A stretch of 42,444 nt of DNA from JBHHYN01 sp046757565 (GCA_046757565.1 JBHHYN010000011.1:1-42444), one strand, 5' to 3'. Shown: positions 24,766-33,165, counted from the stretch's first letter. Notes: a model not told the origin generated them from the sequence alone. Program-made: numbers and translations.

Positions 24766-25788
24766 TTATAAGTAGTCTTTTACCAAAATTTCACCGATTT
24801 GAACACTATTTAATGCAGCACCTTTGCGGACATTGTCGGAAACTACCCAGAAATCGATCCCTCTCGGGTGTGAAATATCTTCCCGGATCCTGCCAATAGA
24901 GACTGCATCCCGTCCCGCAGCCTCCGTAACCGCCGTTGGATAACCACCCTCTTCAGGTTCGTCCAGAAGTTGGACCCCTGGCATATTAGCAAGCAGTTCC
25001 CGGACCTCGGCGATTCTGATCTTCACTCTGGTCTCGATGTGAATAGCCTCTGAATGGCCATAGAAGACCGGCACCCGTACCGCCGTCGGGTTCACCAGGA
25101 TCGAATCATCCCCCAGGATCTTTCTGGTCTCCCATACCATTTTCATCTCTTCCCGGGTATACCCGTTTTCCTGAAAGTCATCTATGTGTGGCAGCACATT
25201 GAAGGCTATTTGCCTGGGGTATACCGACTGCTCCACGGGTTTGCTATTAAGTAGCGCTATGGTCTGTTGCTGCAACTCTTCTATCCCCTCTTTTCCAGTG
25301 CCGGAAACAGCCTGATAGGTACACACATTAATGCGTTCGACGCCCACCGCATCATGGATCGGCTTTAACGCCACCACCATCTGAGTCGTGGAACAGTTGG
25401 GATTGGCGATGATGCCCCTGTTTTTATACAACGCGACTGCCTCCGGGTTGACCTCGGGCACGACCAGGGGGATATCATCCTCATAACGAAAACGGGAAGT
25501 ATTATCTATAACAATGCAACCTGCTTCCACGGCCCTGGGCGCATACACATCTGAAACCGCGGCGCCCGCCGAGAACAATCCGATATCCACGCCTTCGAAA
25601 TCGAACACTTGTAAGTCCTGTACGGTCAGTTCCTTATCCTTGAACTCGACACGGTCGCCGGCAGAACGGCTACTGGCAACGGCATGCACGCCAGCGACGG
25701 GAAAATCACGTTCAGCAAGTATCGATAACATGCTCTCACCGACAACACCGGTCGCGCCGACAACGGCAATGTTAAACCGCTTGCTCAT
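24766..25788 (-). CDS. asd: Aspartate-semialdehyde dehydrogenase
   Basis: A 340-residue NADPH-dependent enzyme making aspartate semialdehyde from aspartyl phosphate, the branch point to lysine/diaminopimelate, threonine and methionine. The nucleotide-binding GATGVVG is at residues 11-17, the active-site cysteine is Cys132 in NPNCSTTQMV, and GYTREEMKMVWETRKIL and VRVPVFYGHSEAIHIE belong to the catalytic and dimerisation parts. It is the Asd form found next to leuB in pseudomonads and many other gammaproteobacteria. It follows leuB by 42 bp across a purine-rich leader. DapD, a later enzyme of the same lysine route, is encoded 1.7 kb beyond its 5' end. Confidence 0.96.
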   Translation of the reverse strand: MSKRFNIAVVGATGVVGESMLSILAERDFPVAGVHAVASSRSAGDRVEFKDKELTVQDLQVFDFEGVDIGLFSAGAAVSDVYAPRAVEAGCIVIDNTSRFRYEDDIPLVVPEVNPEAVALYKNRGIIANPNCSTTQMVVALKPIHDAVGVERINVCTYQAVSGTGKEGIEELQQQTIALLNSKPVEQSVYPRQIAFNVLPHIDDFQENGYTREEMKMVWETRKILGDDSILVNPTAVRVPVFYGHSEAIHIETRVKIRIAEVRELLANMPGVQLLDEPEEGGYPTAVTEAAGRDAVSIGRIREDISHPRGIDFWVVSDNVRKGAALNSVQIGEILVKDYL

Positions 25789-25830
25789 AACAACTCACTT
25801 TTCACTTCGTACTTTCCTCTTTTCACTTTT

Positions 25831-26904
25831 CTACCGTAGCGCGGCAACCACAGCATCTCCCATCTCACGGGTTGTTACCCTGCGCATCCCTGGCGTAAAA
25901 ATATCCGGGGTGCGCAAACCATCCCGAATCACCTTTTCTACCGCTTTTTCAATGCGCACTGCCTGGGCAGTCTGATTTAATGAGTAGCGTAACATCATGG
26001 CCGCCGAGAGTATCGTCGCCAACGGGTTGGCAATACCCTGCCCGGCAATATCGGGCGCTGAGCCGTGAATGGGTTCATACATACCCCTGCCCTGTTCATT
26101 CAGGGATGCGGACGCCAGCATTCCGATTGAACCACTGAGCATAGAGGCCAAATCCGAGAGGATATCACCGAATAGATTCGTCGTTGTGATGACATCGAAT
26201 TGCTTCGGATCCTTCACCAACTGCATGGCGGCGTTGTCCACATACATATGCTCCAGTTCAACCTGCGGGTAATCTCCGGCCATGGCGCTGATAACCTCTC
26301 TCCATAACTCCGTTGCCTCCAGCACATTGGACTTGTCAACCGAGCAGACCCGGTGGCGGCGCTGCATCGCTACCCCAAAAGCCATCCTTGCGATACGTTC
26401 TATTTCAGCTTCACTGTAAAGTAACGTGTTATAACCGACCCGTTCACCGTTGCGGACCTCAATACCACGAGGTTCCCCAAAATAGATGCCACCGGTGAGT
26501 TCACGCACGATCATGATATCCAGACCACCGACCACTTCGGATTTCAGGCTTGAGGCACTGACCAGCTCCGGGTAGATCATCACCGGTCGCAGGTTTGCAA
26601 ATACACCCAATGCCGAGCGCAAGGCAAGTAATCCCCTTTCCGGCCGTAACGGCCTGTCAATCGTGTCCCATTTTGGTCCGCCTATTGATCCGAAAAGGAC
26701 CGCATCACACTCGCCAGCCAGTGACACAGTTTCGTCCGGAAGGGGCTGTCCGGTTGCATCGATTGCCGCCCCCCCTATTAACCCGTGCTGGAAGCCTGTC
26801 TGCAGGCCGTGATCGGACACAAGGGCTTGCAGCACCTTTTCCGCCTCTGCGACGATTTCAGGCCCAATGCCGTCCCCGGATAAAACCAGTACCTGTTGCT
26901 TCAA
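25831..26904 (-). CDS. leuB: 3-isopropylmalate dehydrogenase
   Basis: A 357-residue NAD-dependent enzyme that oxidises and decarboxylates 3-isopropylmalate in leucine synthesis. I assign a TTG start at 26904 because it gives the family N-terminus KQQVLVLSGDGIGPEIV and has AGGGG 8 nt upstream. The frame is open for 42 more codons, but these encode nothing similar to LeuB and would begin next to the upstream repeat. Signature parts: RPERGLLALRSALGVFANLR, RELTGGIYFGEPRG, DKSNVLEATELWREV, MYVDNAAMQLVKDP, and HGSAPDIAGQGIANPLA with the NAD-binding loop. leuC and leuD, often directly upstream, are not in the window. Confidence 0.93.
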   Translation of the reverse strand: MKQQVLVLSGDGIGPEIVAEAEKVLQALVSDHGLQTGFQHGLIGGAAIDATGQPLPDETVSLAGECDAVLFGSIGGPKWDTIDRPLRPERGLLALRSALGVFANLRPVMIYPELVSASSLKSEVVGGLDIMIVRELTGGIYFGEPRGIEVRNGERVGYNTLLYSEAEIERIARMAFGVAMQRRHRVCSVDKSNVLEATELWREVISAMAGDYPQVELEHMYVDNAAMQLVKDPKQFDVITTTNLFGDILSDLASMLSGSIGMLASASLNEQGRGMYEPIHGSAPDIAGQGIANPLATILSAAMMLRYSLNQTAQAVRIEKAVEKVIRDGLRTPDIFTPGMRRVTTREMGDAVVAALR

Positions 26905-27022
26905 TAGACCATCCCCTGTTAACGAAAGATTAACAACTACTGCGTAAATATTACTGAAAAGGGCGCAAAGGATACCACAACGGGCAATCCTGGCCTCCAA
27001 GTAAATCCCCGGACAATTAGCC

Positions 27023-27055
27023 ATGACGTACACACGGCGATTATCCTATAATCGC
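27023..27055 (+). promoter_or_regulatory. Putative promoter and palindromic operator between leuB and dapD
   Basis: A perfect 8 bp inverted repeat with a 3 nt spacer (GCGATTAT, CCT, ATAATCGC, 27037-27055) contains TATAAT at 27047-27052 on the plus strand. An 18 nt spacer separates it from ATGACG at 27023-27028, a 4/6 match to a -35 box. It would transcribe through the MITE-like element into dapD. The palindrome over the -10 box suggests repressor control, but no regulator is known. Confidence 0.4.
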
Positions 27056-27065
27056 GAAGCTTCTA

Positions 27066-27434
27066 GCCCACATATTGCATGAGTTGCCTACAGGAAGTAG
27101 ATAAGGGGCGTGAGCACGACTGCATGGATGCAGGACGACTCCATGGAAGGAGGACGACCGCAGGGACGCGGGAGGTAGAGCAACGTCGGGAACAGTTGCC
27201 GAGGTAGAGAACGTCTGGAACACGTTCTCGAGATAGAACGAATCAGGACGAATATAGGACATATTCGGGTGAAAATGCCTGGAGCATATTTTCCAGACAG
27301 AGTCGAGGAACGGAAGCTTGAGGGCTCGTCAAGCAGTGAAGTTTATGCAAACTGTAATACTGCAGAAAACATTTGAAGCCTTGCCAAACAACTGTTTCAA
27401 CCCGATTTCTAGTGTACTCATGTAATATGCGGGC
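27066..27434 (+). mobile_element. MITE-like element, copy 2 (upstream of dapD)
   Basis: A 369 bp inverted copy of the element at 20200-20570. Its ends are GCCCACATATTGCATGAGT (27066-27084) and, at the right, ACTCATGTAATATGCGGGC (27416-27434), again inverted repeats of each other. The right end is 36 bp from the dapD start and corresponds to the end that faces truA in copy 1. The central ~200 bp match copy 1 without a visible difference; the truA/dapD-proximal ~100 bp differ at many positions. No protein is encoded. Confidence 0.8.
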
Positions 27435-27470
27435 CAGGCAGAGAATGAACAGTTTCCCAGGTAAACAGAC

Positions 27471-28292
27471 ATGACTCCTATCGAGAATATTATCAACGAG
27501 AATTTTGAAAAGCGCTCGGAACTGTCACCCAACACGCTGGAGCATGAGCTCAAGGACGCGATTGACCAGGCCATTGCAGGTATAAACGATGGCAGCCTCC
27601 GTGTCGCGGAAAAACATAATGGGGCGTGGAAGGTCAACCAATGGCTGAAAAAAGCGGTGCTATTGTATTTCACACTTAACAGCAACCGGGTCGTGCAGGG
27701 AAATTTCACAAACTATTTCGATAAGATCCCGATGAAATTTGCCGGTTTTGCCAAAGGCAATTTTCTGGACGTCGGCGCACGCATTGTCCCACCTGCCCTG
27801 GCAAGGTACGGCAGTTATATTGCTCCGAATGTGGTGATGATGCCCAGTTATGTCAATATCGGCGCTTACATCGATTCCGGGACAATGGTGGATACCTGGG
27901 CTACGGTTGGTTCCTGCGCCCAAATCGGGAAAAACGTCCACCTCTCCGGTGGTGTGGGTATCGGCGGGGTACTGGAACCGTTACAGGCCAACCCGACCAT
28001 TATTGAAGACCATTGTTTTATCGGTGCCCGTTCCGAGGTTGTCGAAGGCGTCATCGTCGGTGAGGGCTCGGTGATTTCCATGGGAGTCTATATTGGACAA
28101 AGTACGAAGATTTACAATCGCGAAACCGGTAATATCAGTTATGGCTATATCCCGCCCGGTTCCGTGGTGGTATCCGGCAGCCTGCCCGCCAAAGACGGCA
28201 AATACAGCCTCTACTGTGCTGTAATAGTCAAGCGGGTGGATGAAAAGACCAGAGAAAAAGTGGGGATTAATGAACTGCTACGGGACATCTAA
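27471..28292 (+). CDS. dapD: 2,3,4,5-tetrahydropyridine-2,6-dicarboxylate N-succinyltransferase
   Basis: A 273-residue left-handed beta-helix enzyme that succinylates tetrahydrodipicolinate on the way to meso-diaminopimelate and lysine. It matches the E. coli length (274). The N-terminal helical domain (IENIINENFEKRSELSP) is followed by VVQGNFTNYFDKIPMKFA and hexapeptide repeats such as VMMPSYVNIGAYIDSGTMVD and GVGIGGVLEPLQANPTIIED. The C-terminal YSLYCAVIVKRVDEKTREK completes the fold. The ATG at 27471 has only a weak CAGG. The MITE-like element directly upstream probably forms part of its leader. It lies opposite the leuB-asd operon; Asd and DapD act in the same pathway. Confidence 0.96.
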   Translation: MTPIENIINENFEKRSELSPNTLEHELKDAIDQAIAGINDGSLRVAEKHNGAWKVNQWLKKAVLLYFTLNSNRVVQGNFTNYFDKIPMKFAGFAKGNFLDVGARIVPPALARYGSYIAPNVVMMPSYVNIGAYIDSGTMVDTWATVGSCAQIGKNVHLSGGVGIGGVLEPLQANPTIIEDHCFIGARSEVVEGVIVGEGSVISMGVYIGQSTKIYNRETGNISYGYIPPGSVVVSGSLPAKDGKYSLYCAVIVKRVDEKTREKVGINELLRDI

Positions 28293-28814
28293 CCCTCAAA
28301 TCGTATGTACGCACATCCTTCGGGTTTTCCCGGGATCTGACACTACCCGGCGAGTCATCAAGGGAATAAAAAATCTATTGAAACCGGCACTATGGATTCC
28401 CGAGTATATTTCTTTGGACGGGCCGGTTTTACCGGCGAAAAAAGTGATGCGAATCCTGTCACCATTGACAATGTGACGATGGCATTGTTAATGTTGCCGG
28501 ACGCGCAAATGACTGATTTTGATGAACGCGATTTACTGTCTCCCATGTGTTCGTGGAGTTTTACAAAGAGATTCACATATGAAATTCGAGTACATTGACC
28601 CCAACCCCTGTATCCGGTCACAGTGGCCAGGCGGGAGATATGCGGTATCGGCATGGCGCGCCACTTCCCGGCACTCGTGGCCGGAACCTTTACCGGACCC
28701 GGAGCACTATTCAGGAGTGCCAGCGTGGGGGGATCTGAAAACAGAGGCACATCCCTGCTGGAGTCATAAATCAGGCCCGGTTGTAAAGCCGGTTGCTCCG
28801 ATGCACCGTTGATT
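28293..28814. other. Intergenic region of ~520 bp without a supported gene
   Basis: Several open frames overlap here, including 28358-28750 on the minus strand (130 codons) and shorter plus-strand frames at 28392-28598 and 28519-28812. None has a good ribosome binding site, recognisable motif or natural-looking protein composition. Small palindromes occur, such as GCCGG-tttta-CCGGC near 28422-28436 and TGGCGCGCCA near 28654. It could be a decayed gene, a long leader of the following acyl ligase gene, or a small RNA. I see no decisive signal. Confidence 0.4.
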
Positions 28815-28840
28815 CCGGGGATATTTGGGACAATCCCCGG
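28815..28840. promoter_or_regulatory. Perfect 8 bp inverted repeat across the start region of the acyl ligase gene
   Basis: CCGGGGAT at 28815-28822 and ATCCCCGG at 28833-28840 are perfect inverted repeats separated by 10 nt. A possible TTG start (28825) lies in the loop, and the right arm ends 2 bp before the ATG at 28843. As RNA it could hide the ribosome binding site; as DNA the 18 bp half-site spacing would suit a dimeric regulator. Confidence 0.55.
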
Positions 28841-28842
28841 AG

Positions 28843-31800
28843 ATGACGTCCTCTCAAAACCTGCCCGAGTGGTCTATGCCTGAGTTCGAGAGTGTCACCG
28901 ACTACCTGGACTACTGGGCGGCGCTTCAACCGGACAAGCGTCTCTTCAGCTTTCTCGACATCGATGGCCGGGAGCAGGAGGGTTACACCTATCACGAATT
29001 TTGTGAACGCACGCTGCAGCTGGCTGCTTACCTGTCGGGTGATGCGGGACTACGCTATGGAGACCGGGCGCTACTGGTGTACCCGCCAGGCCTCCATCTG
29101 ATCGCAACCTCCTTCGCCTGCCTGCGCATGGGCATCATTCCGGTCCCGGTATATCCTCCCTCCCCCATGAACTTCGAGGGGGGACTCGAAAAAATCGCCT
29201 TTATTGCGCAGGATTGCGGGGCCAAGGCCGCCCTGACAAACCACGCTTATTACCGTAACTACAGGGTTTCCACGGGCAAGCGGCGCCTCCTGTCGTTCTG
29301 GCAAGGCCATAATGAGTTACCGAAACTCAACTGGATCATGACTGATGAGGCCCCCGCGCAGGGTGCCATTTCCCTTTCCGGCAATCCGCACTCGATCGCG
29401 TTTCTTCAATATACCTCCGGCTCCACCGGTGATCCCAAGGGCGTCATCGTCACCCACCGGAATCTCATTCATAATTGCGGTGCTGTGCTGGACCACAGCC
29501 CGACCGTCGTCACCTGGCTGCCGCAGTATCACGACATGGGATTCATCGGGCATCATCTCTATCCTGTGTTCACCGGCGGCTCGACCTACGGATTCTCGCC
29601 GATGAATTTCCTCAAGCGGCCGGCCTTATGGCTGGAAACAATAAGCAGGGTCAGCGGTACGATCACATCGGCTCCCAATTTCGCCTTCGAATACTGCCTG
29701 CGGGAAGACAAAATCCCGGCGGCAAGCCGGCAGAAGATTGATCTCAGCTCCTTACGGGTGATGATGACAGCAGCGGAACCCGTCCGTGCGGACACCTTTG
29801 TCCGCTTCCTCGAACGGTTCTCCTGGCACGGGCTTCGCGCGGAGGCGTTGACAGCCGCCTATGGGCTTGCCGAAAACACCCTGGCGGTATCGGCCAACGG
29901 CAGGAATATCCTCACCCTCAATAAACGCCTGCTCCAGGATCGTGTGCTGCACATCGAGCAGCCGGCACAGCACAATAACAATCAACTCCGTGTGGTGAGC
30001 TGCGGCAGGCCCCTCACGGGCAATCGGGTCCGGATAGCGGATCCGGATTCCCACGCATTGTTGAATGAGGATGAAATCGGCGAGATCTGGATCGACGGGG
30101 AGAGCAAGTGCTCGGGTTACTGGCAACGTCCGGATCTCACCGAGGAGACCTTCCAGGCGCCAATCGGCCATGCTCCCGCCGACGGACATACCTATTTACG
30201 AACGGGCGACCTCGGTTTCCTCCACGAAGGCGAGTTGTACGTCTGCGGCCGCATCAAGGACCTTGTTATCATTCACGGCGTCAATTACTACCCTCAGGAC
30301 ATTGAGGCAATCGTGGAGACATCCTCCCCACAGGTTCGCAATGGATGTGTTGCGGTGTTTTCCGTGGAGGATGGCGGCGAGGCGCTAATCGTGGTGGCTG
30401 AGGTGAAGAGCAAACACTCCCTGCCTGATTTCGGGATCATTGCCCGTGCAATCCGGACGCAATACTATATCGAACCACACCGCATCGTCCTCGTCCATGG
30501 GCCGCGGACTATTCCCAGGACCACCTCCGGCAAAATCGCCCGCAGCCGCTGCCGCCAGGCGTGGCTGGAGGGGAAACTGTCGGTGATCGCGACCCATGAG
30601 AGGCCTCTTGAGGCACCTGCTGAAACCACAACAGGCGTAGATCGTTTCAGATATCCCATCCAGCTTTACAACCTTACGGGCCGTGAGAAATATACCTTTG
30701 CCGAACTCGGGATGGACTCGCTCACCATGGTAGAGTTCATTGGGAATATCAAGGAGCTGTTGCAGGAGAACGGTGCCGGCAAGTTAACGAATGGGGTCGA
30801 CGTCCGGCTTTTCCAACGCTTGACCATTAAGGAATTCTACAAATTTCTGAAGAAATTTGAGCGGGCGCCCGCGAAGGCGATTCCGCTACTGGAACGCAAG
30901 ATCAGGGAAGCCCGTGATGAGCTTGAGACCCATGATCGGCACTGTATGCGCGCCGACACCAGGATAAGACTTCCCAAGAGCGCCACCGACGCCATCAGGC
31001 GTCCCCTGACCGATATCCTCCTTACCGGAGCAACCGGGTTCTTTGGGCCCTTTCTGCTCACCAGCCTGCTACAGGAAACCGCATACACAATCCATGTATT
31101 GATACGGGCACGGGATGCGGATCACGGCATGGACCGCCTGCAGGATTCGCTGCGGCAGGCACGACTGTGGACAGATGAACTCGAGGAAGCGGTTCGTACC
31201 CGGGTGCGTTTCGTATGTGGAGATTTGTCCAGCGATCGTCTTGGCCTGGAAACGCGCCGGTGGGAATCCTTATCCAGGGAGGTCCAGGCCATCTGTCATA
31301 ACGGCGCACTGGTAAACTACGTGCTGAACTACGATGCCATGAAACCGCACAACGTCAATGGCACGCGGGAACTCCTGCGGCTCGCTGCCAGCGGTGAGTG
31401 GAAGACCTTCCATCTGATTTCCAGCACCTTCATCCATGGCTGGTCGACGAAGGCAATCCTCCTTGAGACCGATAATAACGACGCTATGTCCAACCTTGAT
31501 TTCGGTTATGCCCAAACCAAGTGGGTCGCGGAACAGTTGGCCCTGGCGGCGAAGAAATCCGGGCTTGATGTTCGCATTTACCGGCCCTCCTTGATATCGG
31601 CCTCGAACGATCGATTCGGGAGCAAGGATGATATCGTCGTCCGCTTGCTGGCCTTCATGATACGGCATGGTATCGCCGTAAACGCCCTGAACCAGATCAG
31701 CCTGCTGCCGGTAGATATCGTCGCGGATAATCTCGTTGCCATCCTCAGGATGCCACAGACCAGAGGCAACATCTTCCACATCACGGCGGATGAATACTAC

Positions 31801-32193
31801 AATTTCAAAGATATCACCGCTGTGATAAACCGTCTCTACGGCTACCCGTTCCGTTATGTCGATGTCCCTGAGTTTATCGCGGAGATGAACAGGCTGTGCA
31901 CACACGATGAGCCGGTGTACCCGTTGCTGGACTTTTTCAACCAGAACCACGAGAAAATCACGGCAATGCAGCACAAACGCTACAGCAACACCGGTTACCA
32001 GCTTGCCCGGGAGGAATCCGGCTGCTGCCGGGATGAACCACCACTGACCACTACGGTTTCATTGATCATAGACTCGATGCTCCAGCAGGGGATCATCGCA
32101 GAGCCACCGCGCGGTGAGGTGGCGGTGACAGGTGCGATGGACGTATCTTTGCCTCAGGAACACTGGACAAAGACGATGAACAGCCCCACGTAG
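28843..32193 (+). CDS. Fatty acyl-AMP ligase - acyl carrier protein - thioester reductase fusion
   Basis: A three-domain enzyme of about 1116 residues (numbers below count from the alternative TTG start at 28825). The FAAL-type adenylation domain has YTSGSTGDPKG (196-206), WLPQYHDMGFIG (231-242), TAAYGLAEN (343-351), GRIKDLVIIHGVNYYPQDIE (475-494) and the catalytic lysine of TTSGK (570). The carrier domain has LGMDSL with Ser632 for phosphopantetheine. The reductase domain has TGATGFFG (734-741) and YAQTK (Tyr895, Lys899). The expected reaction is ATP-dependent loading of a fatty acid onto the carrier, then NAD(P)H-dependent release as aldehyde. There is no ketosynthase. Starts at 28825 (TTG), 28843 and 28876 are all possible. 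The 3' end overlaps the convergent PAP2 gene by 40 bp. Confidence 0.9.
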   Translation: MTSSQNLPEWSMPEFESVTDYLDYWAALQPDKRLFSFLDIDGREQEGYTYHEFCERTLQLAAYLSGDAGLRYGDRALLVYPPGLHLIATSFACLRMGIIPVPVYPPSPMNFEGGLEKIAFIAQDCGAKAALTNHAYYRNYRVSTGKRRLLSFWQGHNELPKLNWIMTDEAPAQGAISLSGNPHSIAFLQYTSGSTGDPKGVIVTHRNLIHNCGAVLDHSPTVVTWLPQYHDMGFIGHHLYPVFTGGSTYGFSPMNFLKRPALWLETISRVSGTITSAPNFAFEYCLREDKIPAASRQKIDLSSLRVMMTAAEPVRADTFVRFLERFSWHGLRAEALTAAYGLAENTLAVSANGRNILTLNKRLLQDRVLHIEQPAQHNNNQLRVVSCGRPLTGNRVRIADPDSHALLNEDEIGEIWIDGESKCSGYWQRPDLTEETFQAPIGHAPADGHTYLRTGDLGFLHEGELYVCGRIKDLVIIHGVNYYPQDIEAIVETSSPQVRNGCVAVFSVEDGGEALIVVAEVKSKHSLPDFGIIARAIRTQYYIEPHRIVLVHGPRTIPRTTSGKIARSRCRQAWLEGKLSVIATHERPLEAPAETTTGVDRFRYPIQLYNLTGREKYTFAELGMDSLTMVEFIGNIKELLQENGAGKLTNGVDVRLFQRLTIKEFYKFLKKFERAPAKAIPLLERKIREARDELETHDRHCMRADTRIRLPKSATDAIRRPLTDILLTGATGFFGPFLLTSLLQETAYTIHVLIRARDADHGMDRLQDSLRQARLWTDELEEAVRTRVRFVCGDLSSDRLGLETRRWESLSREVQAICHNGALVNYVLNYDAMKPHNVNGTRELLRLAASGEWKTFHLISSTFIHGWSTKAILLETDNNDAMSNLDFGYAQTKWVAEQLALAAKKSGLDVRIYRPSLISASNDRFGSKDDIVVRLLAFMIRHGIAVNALNQISLLPVDIVADNLVAILRMPQTRGNIFHITADEYYNFKDITAVINRLYGYPFRYVDVPEFIAEMNRLCTHDEPVYPLLDFFNQNHEKITAMQHKRYSNTGYQLAREESGCCRDEPPLTTTVSLIIDSMLQQGIIAEPPRGEVAVTGAMDVSLPQEHWTKTMNSPT

Positions 32194-32906
32194 ACCAGCA
32201 CCTGGAGCACCAGGAAGGCTGCGGGCCCGCGCCATGAGTATGCGGCACTGCCGTCCGCGGGACGCCGGTACGGCCGCAAAATAATCATGTAAATGATCAG
32301 GGCAAGTACCAGTCCGGCAAGGCCATCAAGTACGAAGTGTTGCTTGACGGTGCTGATCGAAACCAGGACCATTCCGACTCCCACAAATGTGATCACGCCA
32401 TAGAAACGCCGCGCCTTTCCAGCAGAGCATGCCGCCAGCGTCGCAATGGAAAGATGCAGGGAAGGAAACAGATTGTAGGGCGGGTCGATACTATAGAGCA
32501 GCTTTACGCCCCAGTCCGAGAAACGTCCGGGGTCAAGGGCGGCCACGTCCACCCGCAGTCCATTCGAGGTGACCGGCCAGAGCATAAAGCAGATCAGTGA
32601 CAGTATTATCACGGAAGCATAGGCAAAAGAGAGACGACGGAACAGCTGGCGACTCCGTACCGTAAACAGGGGAATAAGCGCGGCCGGAAAGATCCAGATG
32701 TAAACCCAGACCGTTTCGGCAACGAACGGAATGCGCTCGTCGAGCGAACTGGACAAATCCAGGGCCCGGGCCGGATCCGTGTTCAACCCTACGCCGAAGT
32801 AGCCCACCAGGAACAGGGCGGCAAGGCCCAGGGTGAGGGCGGTACGTTCCCAATGGGACCAGTTGGCGAAGCATTGTAACCGGAACCACGACGCTTGTAG
32901 CATCAT
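32154..32906 (-). CDS. PAP2-family lipid phosphatase or phosphotransferase, integral membrane
   Basis: A 250-residue membrane protein with about six hydrophobic segments. It carries the PAP2 catalytic signature: a PSLH motif at residues 148-151 (YNLFPSLHLSIA) and KQHFVLDGLAG with His190 and Asp194. The first PAP2 motif (KX6RP) is not visible, which is the pattern of the Aur1/inositol phosphotransferase-like branch. Such enzymes cleave or transfer phosphate groups of phosphatidate, isoprenoid phosphates or phospholipid head groups at the membrane surface. It is encoded tail-to-tail with the acyl ligase fusion, overlapping it by 40 bp, and divergently from the TatT-like gene. The exact substrate is unknown; a role in processing a lipid made by the neighbouring enzymes is inference. 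Confidence 0.85.
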   Translation of the reverse strand: MMLQASWFRLQCFANWSHWERTALTLGLAALFLVGYFGVGLNTDPARALDLSSSLDERIPFVAETVWVYIWIFPAALIPLFTVRSRQLFRRLSFAYASVIILSLICFMLWPVTSNGLRVDVAALDPGRFSDWGVKLLYSIDPPYNLFPSLHLSIATLAACSAGKARRFYGVITFVGVGMVLVSISTVKQHFVLDGLAGLVLALIIYMIILRPYRRPADGSAAYSWRGPAAFLVLQVLVYVGLFIVFVQCS

Positions 32907-32963
32907 GCCGTCTGTGCAGGAAGTGACGTTAACCCGCAGCTAGTATCCATCCAGAAAGAATAA

Positions 32964-33052
32964 TTCTCGCCAGGACGCAAAGATCGCAATGTGATAAGTG
33001 ATTGTTATTGAAAGTCATGTAAAAAATGCTTTCCTGGCACCTTTGCGAGAAA
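32964..33052. repeat. Imperfect palindromic repeat (TTCTCGC...GCGAGAA type)
   Basis: The left arm TTCTCGCCAGGACGCAAAG (32964-32982) and the right arm CTTTGCGAGAA (33041-33051) are complementary at their ends, with CCTGGC in the right half pairing with GCCAGG in the left. The AT-rich centre contains GATAAGTGATTGTTATTG. I recognise this as resembling short palindromic repeats found between genes in many proteobacteria, but cannot verify the family here. Confidence 0.5.
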
Positions 33053-33165
33053 ACTATCGACGTTTATGAATGGACACTCGTTACGGAGAGTGTAATTGCT
33101 CAGCTCTTGATTCATTTTCCGGTCGATTAGCCGGGCTCCCCCCACTCCCCATATCGAATTAGCCG

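Noticed and set aside
25831..27033. A 400-residue version of LeuB
   Set aside because: The extra 42 residues do not resemble LeuB; TTG at 26904 has a well-placed Shine-Dalgarno sequence and gives the family length.
28358..28750. A 130-codon minus-strand gene upstream of the acyl ligase fusion
   Set aside because: No ribosome binding site, no recognisable motif and competing frames on the other strand; kept only as unassigned sequence.
31270..31974. A 234-codon open frame antisense to the reductase domain
   Set aside because: The plus strand encodes conserved thioester-reductase motifs throughout; no coding signal on the minus strand.
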